Source: an uncultured Gluconobacter sp.
GTDB taxonomy: Bacteria; Pseudomonadota; Alphaproteobacteria; Acetobacterales; Acetobacteraceae
Direction of reading: 5' to 3'
Length of the DNA: 59,809 bases
NCBI GenBank assembly: GCA_937880175.1
Contig: CALFLO010000093.1
Coordinates: 1 to 59,809 of the forward strand
In this document: piece after piece, positions 34,898 to 44,965 of the stretch
How positions within the stretch are numbered: position 1 is the stretch's first letter
Layout: each line of letters opens with the position of its first letter
Translations under genes and position numbers: made by a program
Notes under the pieces: generated by a model
The model's input: only the letters and a program-made list of their open reading frames with translations
What the model was told of the DNA's origin: nothing
The model's database searches: none

Positions 34898-37780
34898 ATG
34901 ACCGAAACTGGCCCGTCCATCATGTCCGACAAGACCCCCGATCCTTCCGTCGCCGCCTTCAAGGAACAGCAGGACCGCTACCGCGATACCGTGTTCCTCC
35001 CCCGCACCGGTTTTCCGATGCGCGGCGGCCTGCCCAAGCGGGAGCCGGACACGCTCGCCCGCTGGGCCGCAACGGGTCTGGACGAAAAGATCCGCGAGGC
35101 CGGGAAGGGACGTCCCGTCTTCACGCTGCATGATGGACCACCCTACGCCAACGGCCACATTCATATCGGACACGCCCTGAACAAGGTGATGAAGGACGTC
35201 ATCAACCGCGCCCATCGCATGTCGGGGTATGAGGTCCGTTATCTTCCGGGCTGGGACTGTCACGGCCTGCCGATCGAATGGCGGATCGAGGAACAGTACC
35301 GCAAGGCCGGCAAGGACAAGGATCAGGTGCCCCTGCTCCAGTTCCGCGCCGAGTGCCGCCAGTACGCCGCCGAATGGGTGCAGAAGCAGGCGGATGATTT
35401 CAAGCGTATCGGTGTGCAGGCCGAATGGGCCAACCGCTATGTGACGATGGACTTCAGTTCCGAAGCCAAGATCGTCGACGAGATCGGCAAGTTCCTGCTC
35501 AATGGCAGCCTCTATCGCGGCCTGCGCCCCGTCATGTGGAGCCCGGTCGAGAAGACGGCCCTGGCCGAAGCCGAGATCGAATACCACGATATCGACTCCA
35601 CCACGATCTTCGTGGCCTTCCCGGTCATCAAGGACCCGACGCCCGCCCACGCCCTGAGCGGCGTCTCGGCCGTCATCTGGACGACCACACCCTGGACCAT
35701 CCCGGCCAACCGCGCGCTCGCTTACGGTCCGGACATCACCTACGTGGTTCTGCGCGTTGATGAGACGAACGAGAACAGTGTCGTTCCGCAGGGAGCGAAA
35801 CTGCTGGTGGCTGAAGACCGTGTGGAAGCGTTCTGCACGGATGCCGGCATTACGGCCCATCACATCCTCTACACCCTGCCGGGTAATGGCCTCGAAGGTG
35901 CGGTCTGCGCCCATCCGCTGCGCGGCCGTGGCTATGAGTATGACGTGCCGATGCTGCCGGGTGAGTTCGTCACGACCGATGCCGGTACGGGCCTCGTTCA
36001 CATGGCGCCGTCCCACGGTCAGGACGATTTCTTGCTGTGTCGGCAGTACGGCGTCGAAGTCCCCGAACTGGTGGAAGACGATGGCCGGTACGCGCCGTGG
36101 GTCCCGCATCTTGCTGGCATCCATGTCTTCAAGGCCGCCGATCCGGTCTGCGATCTGCTGACCGAAGCCCGTCAGTCCGCCGAACATGACGATGCCCCCG
36201 CTACCGGCCTCATGGCGCGCGGGACGGTCCGTCATTCCTATCCGCATTCCTGGCGTTCCAAAGCTCCGATCATCTTCCGCGCCACGCCGCAGTGGTTCAT
36301 CGCGATGGATGGCGAAACGAAGCTGCGCGAAAAATCCCTGAGCGCGCTGGACAACGTCACTTTCGTTCCGGAAGCCGCCCGCCGCCGCCTGACCTCCATG
36401 ATCGAGCAGCGCCCCGATTGGTGCATCTCCCGTCAGCGCGCCTGGGGCGTGCCGATCGCGGTCTTCGTCGAGAAGCGCACCGGCGACGTCCTGCGTGACC
36501 CGGCCGTCATGCAGCGCATCGTCGAGGCCTTCCGCGAGAAGGGTGCGGACGTCTGGTATGAAGCCGATCCGGCACTCTTCCTGGGGGAAGGCCGTGATCC
36601 CGCCGATTATGAGCAGGTTTTCGACATCGTGGACGTCTGGTTCGAAAGTGGCTCCACCCATCGCTTCGATCTGGGGCAGGAAGGCCTGAATTTCCCGGCC
36701 GATCTCTATCTTGAAGGTTCCGACCAGCATCGCGGCTGGTTCCAGTCCTCCCTGCTGGAGAGCGTCGGCACGATGGGTGTCGCGCCCTACAAGGCGCTCG
36801 TGACCAACGGCTTCGTCATGGACGAGCAGGGCCGCAAGATGTCCAAGTCGCTGGGCAATGTCGTGGCCCCGTCAGACGTGACCGACAGTCTCGGCGCCGA
36901 TATCCTGCGTCTGTGGGTCCTGAACTCCGATACGAACGAAGACCTTCGCATTGGGCAGGAAATCCTCAAGCAGCAGGGCGAACTCTACCGTCGCCTGCGC
37001 AACACGCTGCGCTGGCTGCTGGGAGCGCTGGACGGCTTTACGGCCGAAGAAGCCGTGCCTTACGCCGATCTGCCGCCGCTGGAGCAGTATATCCTGCACC
37101 GCCTGTCGGAACTGCGGGGCCTGATCGCCCGTGCGGTCGAGACGAATCAGTGGGTCGGTGTCTATCCGGCGCTGCACGGTTTCTGCACCACCGATCTCTC
37201 GGCGTTCTACTTCGATATCCGCAAGGATGCGATCTACTGCGACGCCCCGGCCGACCCGACCCGCCGCGCGGCCCGCACGGTGCTGGACGTTCTGCATCGT
37301 GCGCTCTGCACCTGGCTGGCGCCCGTTCTGGTCTTCACGGCAGAAGAAGCCTGGCAGGCGCGTTTCGGCGAGGAAGACAGCGTGCATCTCGCACCGTTCT
37401 TCGAACCGGAAGCGGAGTGGAACGATCCGGAACTCGGTAACCGCTGGGAAGACATCCGCGCCTATCGCCGTCTGGTCACGACCGAGTTGGAAACAGCCCG
37501 CCGTGACGGGACGATCGGCTCCTCGCTTGAAGCCAGCGTCACATTGCCGCTGTCGCAGGACGAAGCCGGGATTTTCGGTGGGCTGGACTGGGCCGAACTG
37601 CTCATCACGTCCCACGCCGAAACCGAGCTGCTGCCGGGCGATACGGCGCATGGCGGCCCGCAGGTCGAGCGCGCGCCGGGTCATAAATGCGCCCGCTGCT
37701 GGAAGGTCCTGCCCGAAGTTGGCGAAGATGCCGAACATCCGGCCCTGTGCCGCCGCTGCATCGACGTGGTGAGCGCCTGA
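34898..37780 (+). CDS. ileS: Isoleucyl-tRNA synthetase
   Basis: A 960-residue class I synthetase charging tRNA-Ile. The HIGH motif is HIGH at 89-92, KMSKS lies at 647-651, and a C-terminal zinc site is formed by C931, C934, C951 and C954. The editing (CP1) domain lies between, with TTPWTIPANRAL at about 266. Length is normal. No clear ribosome-binding site precedes ATG 34898; ATG 34922 is a possible alternative. lspA begins on the last base of the stop, the usual ileS-lspA coupling. Confidence 0.97.
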   Translation: MTETGPSIMSDKTPDPSVAAFKEQQDRYRDTVFLPRTGFPMRGGLPKREPDTLARWAATGLDEKIREAGKGRPVFTLHDGPPYANGHIHIGHALNKVMKDVINRAHRMSGYEVRYLPGWDCHGLPIEWRIEEQYRKAGKDKDQVPLLQFRAECRQYAAEWVQKQADDFKRIGVQAEWANRYVTMDFSSEAKIVDEIGKFLLNGSLYRGLRPVMWSPVEKTALAEAEIEYHDIDSTTIFVAFPVIKDPTPAHALSGVSAVIWTTTPWTIPANRALAYGPDITYVVLRVDETNENSVVPQGAKLLVAEDRVEAFCTDAGITAHHILYTLPGNGLEGAVCAHPLRGRGYEYDVPMLPGEFVTTDAGTGLVHMAPSHGQDDFLLCRQYGVEVPELVEDDGRYAPWVPHLAGIHVFKAADPVCDLLTEARQSAEHDDAPATGLMARGTVRHSYPHSWRSKAPIIFRATPQWFIAMDGETKLREKSLSALDNVTFVPEAARRRLTSMIEQRPDWCISRQRAWGVPIAVFVEKRTGDVLRDPAVMQRIVEAFREKGADVWYEADPALFLGEGRDPADYEQVFDIVDVWFESGSTHRFDLGQEGLNFPADLYLEGSDQHRGWFQSSLLESVGTMGVAPYKALVTNGFVMDEQGRKMSKSLGNVVAPSDVTDSLGADILRLWVLNSDTNEDLRIGQEILKQQGELYRRLRNTLRWLLGALDGFTAEEAVPYADLPPLEQYILHRLSELRGLIARAVETNQWVGVYPALHGFCTTDLSAFYFDIRKDAIYCDAPADPTRRAARTVLDVLHRALCTWLAPVLVFTAEEAWQARFGEEDSVHLAPFFEPEAEWNDPELGNRWEDIRAYRRLVTTELETARRDGTIGSSLEASVTLPLSQDEAGIFGGLDWAELLITSHAETELLPGDTAHGGPQVERAPGHKCARCWKVLPEVGEDAEHPALCRRCIDVVSA

Positions 37781-38292
37781 TGTCCCTGTGGCATGAGGGC
37801 ATGAGCCGGACAGGACGCATGGTTCTGGGCCTCGCTTTGCTGGTTCTGGTCCTCGTTCTGGATCAGGCCAGCAAGGACTGGATCCTGTATGTCTATCACC
37901 TGCCTGATCGCGGATCGGTCGAGATCCTGCCGTTCCTGAACTTCACGATGGTCTGGAACCACGCCGTGACGTTCGGCATGTTCGGCGGCCTTGGCAGCCG
38001 GGGGCCGTGGATTTTCTGCGCGGTCTCCCTGATCGCGGTGGGGCTTCTGGTCTGGACCTTGACCCGCACGAAGCGCACGCTCGTGGCGGCGGCTTGCGGT
38101 GCAATCGCCGGTGGCGCCATTGGCAATGTCATCGATCGCCTGCGTTATGGGGCAGTGGTGGATTTTCTTCATGCCCATGCGTTCGGCTGGTCATGGTATG
38201 TCTTCAATATCGCGGATTCAGGGATTGTCTGCGGCGTCGCCGTCTGGCTGATTGACTCCCTGCTCGCCGAACGTCAGGCGGCTGCCAAGTGA
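37780..38292 (+). CDS. lspA: Lipoprotein signal peptidase II
   Basis: A 170-residue inner-membrane aspartyl protease with four membrane helices that removes signal peptides from prolipoproteins. Catalytic aspartates are D119 (GNVIDR) and D146 (FNIADS). It shares one base with the ileS stop. Several lipoproteins in this window are expected substrates, including the DUF3035 protein right after it. Confidence 0.96.
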   Translation: MSLWHEGMSRTGRMVLGLALLVLVLVLDQASKDWILYVYHLPDRGSVEILPFLNFTMVWNHAVTFGMFGGLGSRGPWIFCAVSLIAVGLLVWTLTRTKRTLVAAACGAIAGGAIGNVIDRLRYGAVVDFLHAHAFGWSWYVFNIADSGIVCGVAVWLIDSLLAERQAAAK

Positions 38293-38357
38293 TGCGGTCA
38301 CGGAACTTGTTCCAATGGCTTGCTCCGGCGCCGCGCGGACTGTAGGAGTGTTCCATC

Positions 38358-38930
38358 ATGATCGCGTCCCAGGGGCCCTCCATGCGCCGTAACCGTCTTT
38401 CCGTTGCCCGTCTCAGTGTCCAGATGGGTGCCATGGCTTCCGTCGGCCTGCTGCTTTCGGGCTGCTCGGGCGCCGATGTCTCACGCGCGATCGGCCTCGA
38501 ACGGGCCATGCCCGACGAGTACACCGTCACGACCCGTGCCCCGCTCTCCATGCCGCCCTCCGAGCAGATGCAGCTCCCCGGCGCGGCTGATGCGCACCGT
38601 CCGGACGAAAGCCCGCGGATGCAGGCGCTCGAAACCCTATCGCCCGACACGGCCCTGCACCCGGATTCCGGCAAGGGCAGCAGTGGCCAGACCGCACTGG
38701 TCGGCCAGGTGGACAAGTCCGCCAATGCCCCGAACAATGCCGAACTCGGTGCAGCCGATGCCGGTTTCGTGGATAACCTGATGTTCTGGAAAGGCGGCAA
38801 TGCCGGCTCCGTTGTTGATGGCGACGCCGAAAACCGCCGCATCCGCGAGAACTCGGCTCTGGGCCGCAATGCCGCAACAGGTGCGACGCCGACCGTCAGA
38901 AAGAAGAAGGCCTTCCTCGGCGTTCTCTGA
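38358..38930 (+). CDS. DUF3035-family lipoprotein
   Basis: A 190-residue protein with a lipoprotein signal (GLLLSGCSG, lipidated Cys at about 35) and the DUF3035 hallmark PDEYTVTTRAPLSMPP right after it. The rest is polar and looks flexible, with a basic end. TAGGAG lies 9 bases before ATG 38358; ATG 38382 is an alternative. The family sits next to lspA in many alphaproteobacteria; its function is unknown. Confidence 0.85.
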   Translation: MIASQGPSMRRNRLSVARLSVQMGAMASVGLLLSGCSGADVSRAIGLERAMPDEYTVTTRAPLSMPPSEQMQLPGAADAHRPDESPRMQALETLSPDTALHPDSGKGSSGQTALVGQVDKSANAPNNAELGAADAGFVDNLMFWKGGNAGSVVDGDAENRRIRENSALGRNAATGATPTVRKKKAFLGVL

Positions 38931-38938
38931 AGTACCTT

Positions 38939-38975
38939 CCGTCCCTTCTGCCCCCTGAATGGGCGGAAGGGACGG
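38939..38975. other. Long inverted repeat between DUF3035 gene and mutL
   Basis: CCGTCCCTTCTGCCC pairs with GGGCGGAAGGGACGG: 15 bp with one wobble, 7-base loop. It lies 8 bases after the lipoprotein stop and about 45 bases before mutL. No T-run follows on the + strand, so it may be a Rho-type pause, an mRNA 3'-end stabiliser or a weak terminator. Confidence 0.65.
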
Positions 38976-39019
38976 CCCTGTCTGCCGTCCGGCCCTTGTC
39001 CGGACGATGAGGAGGCATC

Positions 39020-40879
39020 GTGACCGAGGCCCCGTCCTTTTCCCGTCCCACAATCCGTCGCCTTTCCGGTCATGTCATCGACCTGATCGCGGCTGGTGAA
39101 GTCATCGAGCGCCCCGCTGCTGCGCTGAAGGAGCTGGTGGAAAACGCCATTGATGCAGGCGCGACCCGAATCGTGGTCGCCCTGCGCGCAGGCGGGACGG
39201 ACCGCATCGACGTCACGGATAATGGCTGCGGCATGAGCCCGGTCGAGCTGGAACTGGCCGTCGAGCGGCACTGCACCTCAAAATTGCAGGACGAACGTCT
39301 CGTCCAGATCCGCACGCTGGGTTTCCGGGGCGAGGCGCTCCCCTCCATCGGCGCCAGCGCGCGGCTCTCCATCACGTCCCGCACGCCGGAGGCCGACACC
39401 GCCTGGTGCATCCGCGTCGATGGGGGCGTCATCACGCCGCCGCAGCCTGCGTCAGGCCCGGTCGGCACCCGCATCGTCGTGACGGACCTGTTCTTTGCCA
39501 CCCCGGCGCGGCGCAAGTTCCTCAAGAGCGCCCGCGTCGAGAGCGGCCATGCCGAATCCGTCATGCGCCGTCTGGCCCTGTCTGCGCCTCATTGCGCCAT
39601 GCGCGTCCTGCTGGACGACAAGGTGCTGTTCGATCTGCCAGAACAAAGCCCCATCGCACGTGCAGCCTCCGTTCTGGACACAACCCCCGACACGCTGATC
39701 CCGCTTGACGAACAGCGCGGTGCGGTCCGGATGTCAGGCTTCGCCTGCGGCCCGGCCCGCACCCGTGCGACCGGATCGGGACAATTCATTCTGGTCAACA
39801 ACCGCCCGGTAACAGACCCCATGCTCCGTACCGCCATCCGCGTGGCGTATCGTCCCGTGATCGAACGCGGGCGTTTTCCGGTCATGGCGCTCCATCTGAC
39901 AGTGCCGCTGGAACGGCTGGACGTGAACGTCCATCCCGCTAAGACGGAACTGCGTTTCGCCGACGAAGCCGAAATCCGCTCTCTCGTGATTGGCGGTCTG
40001 GGCCGGGCTTTGGGCCATGGATCGAATGGCGGCGGCGGAATTCACGCCAGTTTTGGGGCGCGTTCCTCGATCGTCTATCCCCCGCGCCCTGCCGAGCGTC
40101 AGGACAGCGCTCCCCTGCTAAGCGCCACACAGGGCCGTCTTTCGGCGGGATATGAGCCGGTTTCCGTGCCGAGCCTGTCTACGGATGCTGGCCTGCGCAG
40201 CGGCTTTGCAGAAACGGACCCGGCCTTTGCGCCTGCCGCCCGCGCCCCGCAGCAGCCCGATGCCCTTGATCCCGCATTTCCGCTCGGGGCCGCCATCGCG
40301 CAGGTTTTCGATACCTATATCCTCGCCCTTGCTCCCGATGGTGACCTCGTCCTCGTGGATCAGCATGCCGCGCATGAACGCCTGACCCACGAACGCCTGC
40401 GCGAACAATATGCCAGCGGCGGTACGCTGCGGTCGCAGGCCCTGCTTCTGCCGGAAGTGGTGGATCTGCCCCGCCGTGAGGCGGACGCCCTCATGGCGCG
40501 CGCCGCAGACCTGTCAAAGCTTGGGATCGACCTCGAATCCTTTGGACCCGGCAGTGTTCTGCTGCGCTCGGTGCCAGCCCTTCTGGGCGCGCAGGATATT
40601 CAGGGCCTTCTGAAAGACGTGGCCGATGAACTGGCCAGTGATCCGGATCTGGATGCCGCCAATACGGGAAGTTTCTCGCATCATCTGGATGCCATCCTTG
40701 CGCGCATGGCATGTCATGGCAGCATTCGCGCAGGTCGTCGTCTCAAGCCTGAAGAAATGGATGCCCTGTTGCGTGAGATGGAACTGACACCGCGTGCAAA
40801 TACTTGCTCCCATGGACGCCCCACCTGGCTCAAACTGACCAGACGGGAACTTGAACGTCTTTTTGGACGCGTTAAATAA
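39020..40879 (+). CDS. mutL: DNA mismatch repair protein MutL
   Basis: A 619-residue GHL ATPase that links MutS to downstream steps of mismatch repair. N-terminal motifs are IAAGEVIERPAAALKELVEN (ATPase Glu at E38) and DNGCGM at 67-72. The C-terminal domain carries the endonuclease metal motif DQHAAHERLTHE (from D447), plus ACHGSIRAG-type and CSHGRPT elements. It is therefore the nicking type of MutL, as expected in bacteria lacking MutH. The GTG start follows GAGGAGG. Confidence 0.96.
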   Translation: MTEAPSFSRPTIRRLSGHVIDLIAAGEVIERPAAALKELVENAIDAGATRIVVALRAGGTDRIDVTDNGCGMSPVELELAVERHCTSKLQDERLVQIRTLGFRGEALPSIGASARLSITSRTPEADTAWCIRVDGGVITPPQPASGPVGTRIVVTDLFFATPARRKFLKSARVESGHAESVMRRLALSAPHCAMRVLLDDKVLFDLPEQSPIARAASVLDTTPDTLIPLDEQRGAVRMSGFACGPARTRATGSGQFILVNNRPVTDPMLRTAIRVAYRPVIERGRFPVMALHLTVPLERLDVNVHPAKTELRFADEAEIRSLVIGGLGRALGHGSNGGGGIHASFGARSSIVYPPRPAERQDSAPLLSATQGRLSAGYEPVSVPSLSTDAGLRSGFAETDPAFAPAARAPQQPDALDPAFPLGAAIAQVFDTYILALAPDGDLVLVDQHAAHERLTHERLREQYASGGTLRSQALLLPEVVDLPRREADALMARAADLSKLGIDLESFGPGSVLLRSVPALLGAQDIQGLLKDVADELASDPDLDAANTGSFSHHLDAILARMACHGSIRAGRRLKPEEMDALLREMELTPRANTCSHGRPTWLKLTRRELERLFGRVK

Positions 40880-40960
40880 CACGCAGGGTTGAAGAGCGGT
40901 TTCTTGCAACACCATGTTAGGACCAGCGGCGATCACTTTGCCGGCAGGAAAGACAACAGA

Positions 40961-42691
40961 ATGTCAGCGTCACTAAAAGGCAGTTCCGAGGTCAGCAACA
41001 CCTCGCTTATCCACACTCTCCGGGCCATTCTTGGTGCGCGGCATGTCCTGACGAAGCCGGCGGCGACCTATCGCTTCCGCAAGGGCTTCCGCTTCGGCAT
41101 GGGAGATGTGGTCGCGGTGCTTCAGCCGGGCAGCCTTGTTGAACTGTGGCGCGCGTCCAAACTCTGTGCCGAGGCGGGCAAGATCATCATCATGCAGGCC
41201 GCCAATACCGGCCTGACCGGCGGCTCCACTCCTGACGGCAACGACTATGACCGTGACGTGGTCATCATCAGCACGAACCGGCTCGACGGCATTCACCTGA
41301 TTGGTGGTGGAAAGCAGGTCGTCTGCCTCCCGGGCTCCACCCTGCACGATCTGGAAGAAAAACTCGCCGCTATCGGCCGTGAACCCCATTCCGTGATCGG
41401 CTCGTCCTGTATCGGGGCGTCTGTTATGGGCGGTGTCAGCAACAATTCCGGCGGCGCGCTGGTCCAGCGTGGACCGGCCTTCACGGAAATGGCCCTGTTC
41501 GGCCAGATGGGACCAGACGGCAAGCTCCACCTCGTTAACCATCTCGGCATCCGTCTGGATGGCAATCCCGAGGAAATCCTCGCAGCCGTACAGGCGGGCC
41601 AGCTTCCCGATGCCGCCATCGACTGGCAGGCCGGACGCGGTCACGACGAGAACTATGCCACTCATGTCCGTGACGTGGATGCCGATACGCCCGCCCGCTT
41701 CAATGCCGACCCCAACCGCTGGTACGAAGCCGCGGGCTGTGCGGGCAAGCTGGTCGTGTTTGCTGTCCGTCTCGACACATTCGAAGCCAACAAGAACCCG
41801 GCCGTGTTCTATATCGGGACGAACAACACATCCGACCTCGAAGACCTGCGTCGTCACGCCCTGACGCATTTCGACGAACTGCCGATCGCCGGTGAATACC
41901 TGCACCGTGATGCGTTTGATATCGCCGAGAAATACGGCAAGGACACGTTTGCGGTCATCCGCTATTTCGGCACGAAATACTTGCCGATGTTCTTCTCCAT
42001 GAAGTCGCGGTTCGACGTTTTCGCGCAGCGCCTGCCGTTCCTGTCCGATCATTTCAGCGATCTGGCGATGCAGTTCCTCAGTCGCTTCCTCCCGAAACAG
42101 CTTCCCCAGCGTATGTGCGATTATCGCGACCGTTTTGAGCATCACCTCATGCTCAAGGTCTCCGCCCATATGAGCGGACCTGTGCGGGATTATCTGGAGC
42201 AGTGGGCTTCCGGAACGGGAGGCGCCTTCTTCGAATGTACGCCGGATGAGGGCACGCGCGCCTTCCTGCACCGCTTCGCCGCAGCCGGGGCCGCCGTGCG
42301 TTACCGGGCGGTCCATACGAAAACCGCTGAAGACATCGTGGCGCTCGACGTTGCCCTGCGCCGCAATGACCGTGAATGGTTCGAGGTGCTGCCCAAGGAG
42401 ATCGAGGATAAAATCATCCTCAAACTCTATTACGGGCATTTCTTCTGCCACGTGATGCATCAGGATTACGTGATCAAAAAGGGCTACAACGCCATGCAGG
42501 TGGAGCACGACATGCTTCCCGGACTGGATGCCCGTGGCGCCCGTTATCCGGCCGAACACAATGTCGGGCATCTCTACAAGGCGCCGGACGAGATGGTCGC
42601 CCATTACCGCAGCCTCGATCCCTGCAACTGCTTCAACCCGGGCATTGGTCTGGCGACGAAGAAGCGGAACTGGGTTGCCGAGAGCGTCTGA
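40961..42691 (+). CDS. dld: Quinone-dependent D-lactate dehydrogenase
   Basis: A 576-residue membrane-associated flavoprotein oxidising D-lactate to pyruvate and reducing quinone. The FAD-binding PCMH domain covers about 25-260 (AANTGLTGGSTPDG; GSSCIGASVMGGVSNNSGGA), and the C-terminal half matches the membrane-binding D-LDH domain. AGGAAAG at 40945-40951 precedes ATG 40961 by 9 bases; an earlier in-frame start at 40889 has none. Length is like E. coli Dld. It ends 15 bases from the convergent copper-receptor gene. Confidence 0.94.
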   Translation: MSASLKGSSEVSNTSLIHTLRAILGARHVLTKPAATYRFRKGFRFGMGDVVAVLQPGSLVELWRASKLCAEAGKIIIMQAANTGLTGGSTPDGNDYDRDVVIISTNRLDGIHLIGGGKQVVCLPGSTLHDLEEKLAAIGREPHSVIGSSCIGASVMGGVSNNSGGALVQRGPAFTEMALFGQMGPDGKLHLVNHLGIRLDGNPEEILAAVQAGQLPDAAIDWQAGRGHDENYATHVRDVDADTPARFNADPNRWYEAAGCAGKLVVFAVRLDTFEANKNPAVFYIGTNNTSDLEDLRRHALTHFDELPIAGEYLHRDAFDIAEKYGKDTFAVIRYFGTKYLPMFFSMKSRFDVFAQRLPFLSDHFSDLAMQFLSRFLPKQLPQRMCDYRDRFEHHLMLKVSAHMSGPVRDYLEQWASGTGGAFFECTPDEGTRAFLHRFAAAGAAVRYRAVHTKTAEDIVALDVALRRNDREWFEVLPKEIEDKIILKLYYGHFFCHVMHQDYVIKKGYNAMQVEHDMLPGLDARGARYPAEHNVGHLYKAPDEMVAHYRSLDPCNCFNPGIGLATKKRNWVAESV

Positions 42692-42706
42692 CGCTCCCGA
42701 CTCTCC

Positions 42707-44851
42707 TTAGAATGCGGCGGTCAGGTTCATGTTGAAAGACCGCCCCATTCCCGGCAGCGGCCCCAGAATGCCGGTAGCGTCGTAATCCCCCAGCGAGAGC
42801 CCGCCGAGCGGCAGGTAGTAGCGCTGGTTCAGCACGTTCGCCAGTTCGGCATTGAGCGTGAAATACCGCCAGCGATAGCTCCCCCCAAGCCCCAGCAGCG
42901 CATAGCCCGGCGTGCGGGGCTCGTTTCGGAGCCAGTCCACGGTGTCCTTGGATTTCACGAGCGTCACCTCGACGCGGCCCGTCCAGTTCTCATAGGTCTC
43001 GTGCAGCCCAATCACGCCATTCGCAGGCATCTGGTGATACAGCCCTGAATGCGTCACCAGATCCACCCCGCGAACCCAGTTGATGTTCCCGACAAGCTCG
43101 GCCCGTCCGTAAGCGCGTTTGTCCCACAGCCGGACCGAGCCTGAGGCGTTGATGCCGTAGCTCTGGGCATTGTGATTGACAAAACCCAGCATCGACAGTC
43201 CGTTCGAGAAGCTGCCCAGCCGCCGGACGTTAATGTAGTTGTGCGTGTAGGTATAAAACGGCTGGATTTTCAGGTCCCAGCGCTGCGTCGGGTTTGGATC
43301 ATGCCAGTCCACGGTCACGCTGGCCGTATTGGCGACTTCGGGTGAAAGGGTCAGGTTCCCCACATAGCCGTTGCCATCGCCAAACCAGCCGATCATGCGC
43401 GTCGCCATGCTGCCCATGCCCCAGGCATAGCGCTCATACAGATTGGGCGAACGCGTCTTGCGGGCATAGCCCCCCTCAATGGACAGGCTGTCGAGCGGCT
43501 TCCAGCGACCGGTTGCCGTGACGTCGAAATTGACGTCCGTCCGGCCGCGCGACGCCTTGTTGAACGTCTCCGCCGCTGCGGCATCCGCCATCGACATCAT
43601 GCCGGTCCAGGAATAGGGCGCGACCTTGCCCGTATTCATCATCACCACGTCATTGCGGAAGCCAAGCTGCGTGGAAAAGCGCGGCAGCCATTGTGCATCC
43701 CATTCCACGAAATGGCCCAGCCGGTCCCGGTGGCCGTTATTGATGTTGTGGTAGGTGTCAGGCCCCATCATCATGCTGCCCTGCAATGGCGGCCACCAGT
43801 CATTCAGCCCGTTATGGTCGAAGGAACTGCCGAGCTTCAGTATATGCTTCAGCCCGAGCGGAATGGTGGCCTTGATGGCATAGGCCGCCGTCCGTGCATC
43901 CGTATTCATCGGCATGCCCGTGGTCGCGCTGTGACCCCCCTTGTCCGACAGCATGTCCATGACATGGGTGACATGCTGCCAGGATCCGCGCACGTCCAGC
44001 GTGCCCCAGTTGAAGTCGCCCTTGTACTTGCCGTTCACGAACGTGGAGCGGTTGTTCGTCATGTCCATGTATTGGTTGGGAAAGCCCTCATACGGGATGT
44101 CCTGCTGTCCGAAGGTCAGGGACAGAAGGTGATTGGCTTTCTTCACGCCCAGCGTCACTGCATGGTTGAAGCTCAGATAATCCGTGGACCGCACACGCTG
44201 ACCACTCCCGCCTGCCTGATAATCGCTGGCGTGGGAGTAGGAGGCCGTATAGCGCAGGCTGAACATATTGTTGGCGACCGTCAGGGATCCCGAAGCCCCC
44301 GAGCCGCCGCCATTGCTGCGGTAATCGCCACGAACATGCCCCGTCACAAGAATATCGCCGGTTTTGGCAAACAGTGGGTCCTTCCGCTCGATTTCCACGG
44401 TTCCGCCAATGCTGTCCCCGCCCAGACTGACGGGCGTGATGCCCGCAATCGCCACGGCGCGGGAGACGCTGTCCGGATCGACATAGGACATGGCCGGATT
44501 CATGTGGTTCGGGCAGGCAGCATCGATCCGCATTCCGTCCACGAGTGTCGCCACCCGGTCATCGGCCATGCCGTTCAGGACGGGCAGGGCGGAAACGCCG
44601 CCTGCGGAATAGGTGCTGTAGCCCAGCGCGTGATCCAGAAGATGCGCCGTATCCGCGCTGGTCGTCTCGGGGTGGCGGACGCCGTTGACTGTCAGGTGTT
44701 CGGCACCATTGGCTTCAATGGAGTCGTCTGGAGAGACGGCGCTCTGGGCTGAAGCTGTTGAAAAGGAGCTCAGGGATAATCCTGCGATCGCAAGAAGCCT
44801 GCACGCATGATTTATGCTTCCGCCTGCGCGGAAACTGGAAAGGGGGAGCAT
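42707..44851 (-). CDS. OprC/NosA-like TonB-dependent copper receptor
   Basis: A 714-residue outer-membrane receptor. A signal peptide (about 1-36, ending STASA-Q) is followed by a plug domain with VDGMRIDAACPNHMNP and a barrel ending in MNLTAAF. The plug holds C113-P-N-H-M117, the CxxxM copper ligand pair known from Pseudomonas OprC; H296-V-M298 provides the matching HxM. Met-rich loops support Cu(I) handling. ATG 44851 has GAGG 9 bases upstream; in-frame starts at 44860 and 44896 are less likely. A His-rich DUF2946-type gene lies 114 bases upstream on the same strand. Confidence 0.88.
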   Translation of the reverse strand: MLPLSSFRAGGSINHACRLLAIAGLSLSSFSTASAQSAVSPDDSIEANGAEHLTVNGVRHPETTSADTAHLLDHALGYSTYSAGGVSALPVLNGMADDRVATLVDGMRIDAACPNHMNPAMSYVDPDSVSRAVAIAGITPVSLGGDSIGGTVEIERKDPLFAKTGDILVTGHVRGDYRSNGGGSGASGSLTVANNMFSLRYTASYSHASDYQAGGSGQRVRSTDYLSFNHAVTLGVKKANHLLSLTFGQQDIPYEGFPNQYMDMTNNRSTFVNGKYKGDFNWGTLDVRGSWQHVTHVMDMLSDKGGHSATTGMPMNTDARTAAYAIKATIPLGLKHILKLGSSFDHNGLNDWWPPLQGSMMMGPDTYHNINNGHRDRLGHFVEWDAQWLPRFSTQLGFRNDVVMMNTGKVAPYSWTGMMSMADAAAAETFNKASRGRTDVNFDVTATGRWKPLDSLSIEGGYARKTRSPNLYERYAWGMGSMATRMIGWFGDGNGYVGNLTLSPEVANTASVTVDWHDPNPTQRWDLKIQPFYTYTHNYINVRRLGSFSNGLSMLGFVNHNAQSYGINASGSVRLWDKRAYGRAELVGNINWVRGVDLVTHSGLYHQMPANGVIGLHETYENWTGRVEVTLVKSKDTVDWLRNEPRTPGYALLGLGGSYRWRYFTLNAELANVLNQRYYLPLGGLSLGDYDATGILGPLPGMGRSFNMNLTAAF

Positions 44852-44965
44852 GATCCACATCCTCGACTGGTCTGAAATCCAGTCACGGCGGATCACGCCC
44901 TGAAAGCCCGCCTTGGGAAAGGCAGGCCGCAGGAATCTTCGTCCTCCGCCATGACCACGATGAGT

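Noticed and set aside
34889..36730. Open frame of 613 codons on the - strand
   Set aside because: Antisense to ileS; composition is that of a shadow frame.
40973..42604. Open frame of 543 codons on the - strand
   Set aside because: Antisense to dld; no recognisable domain or ribosome-binding site.
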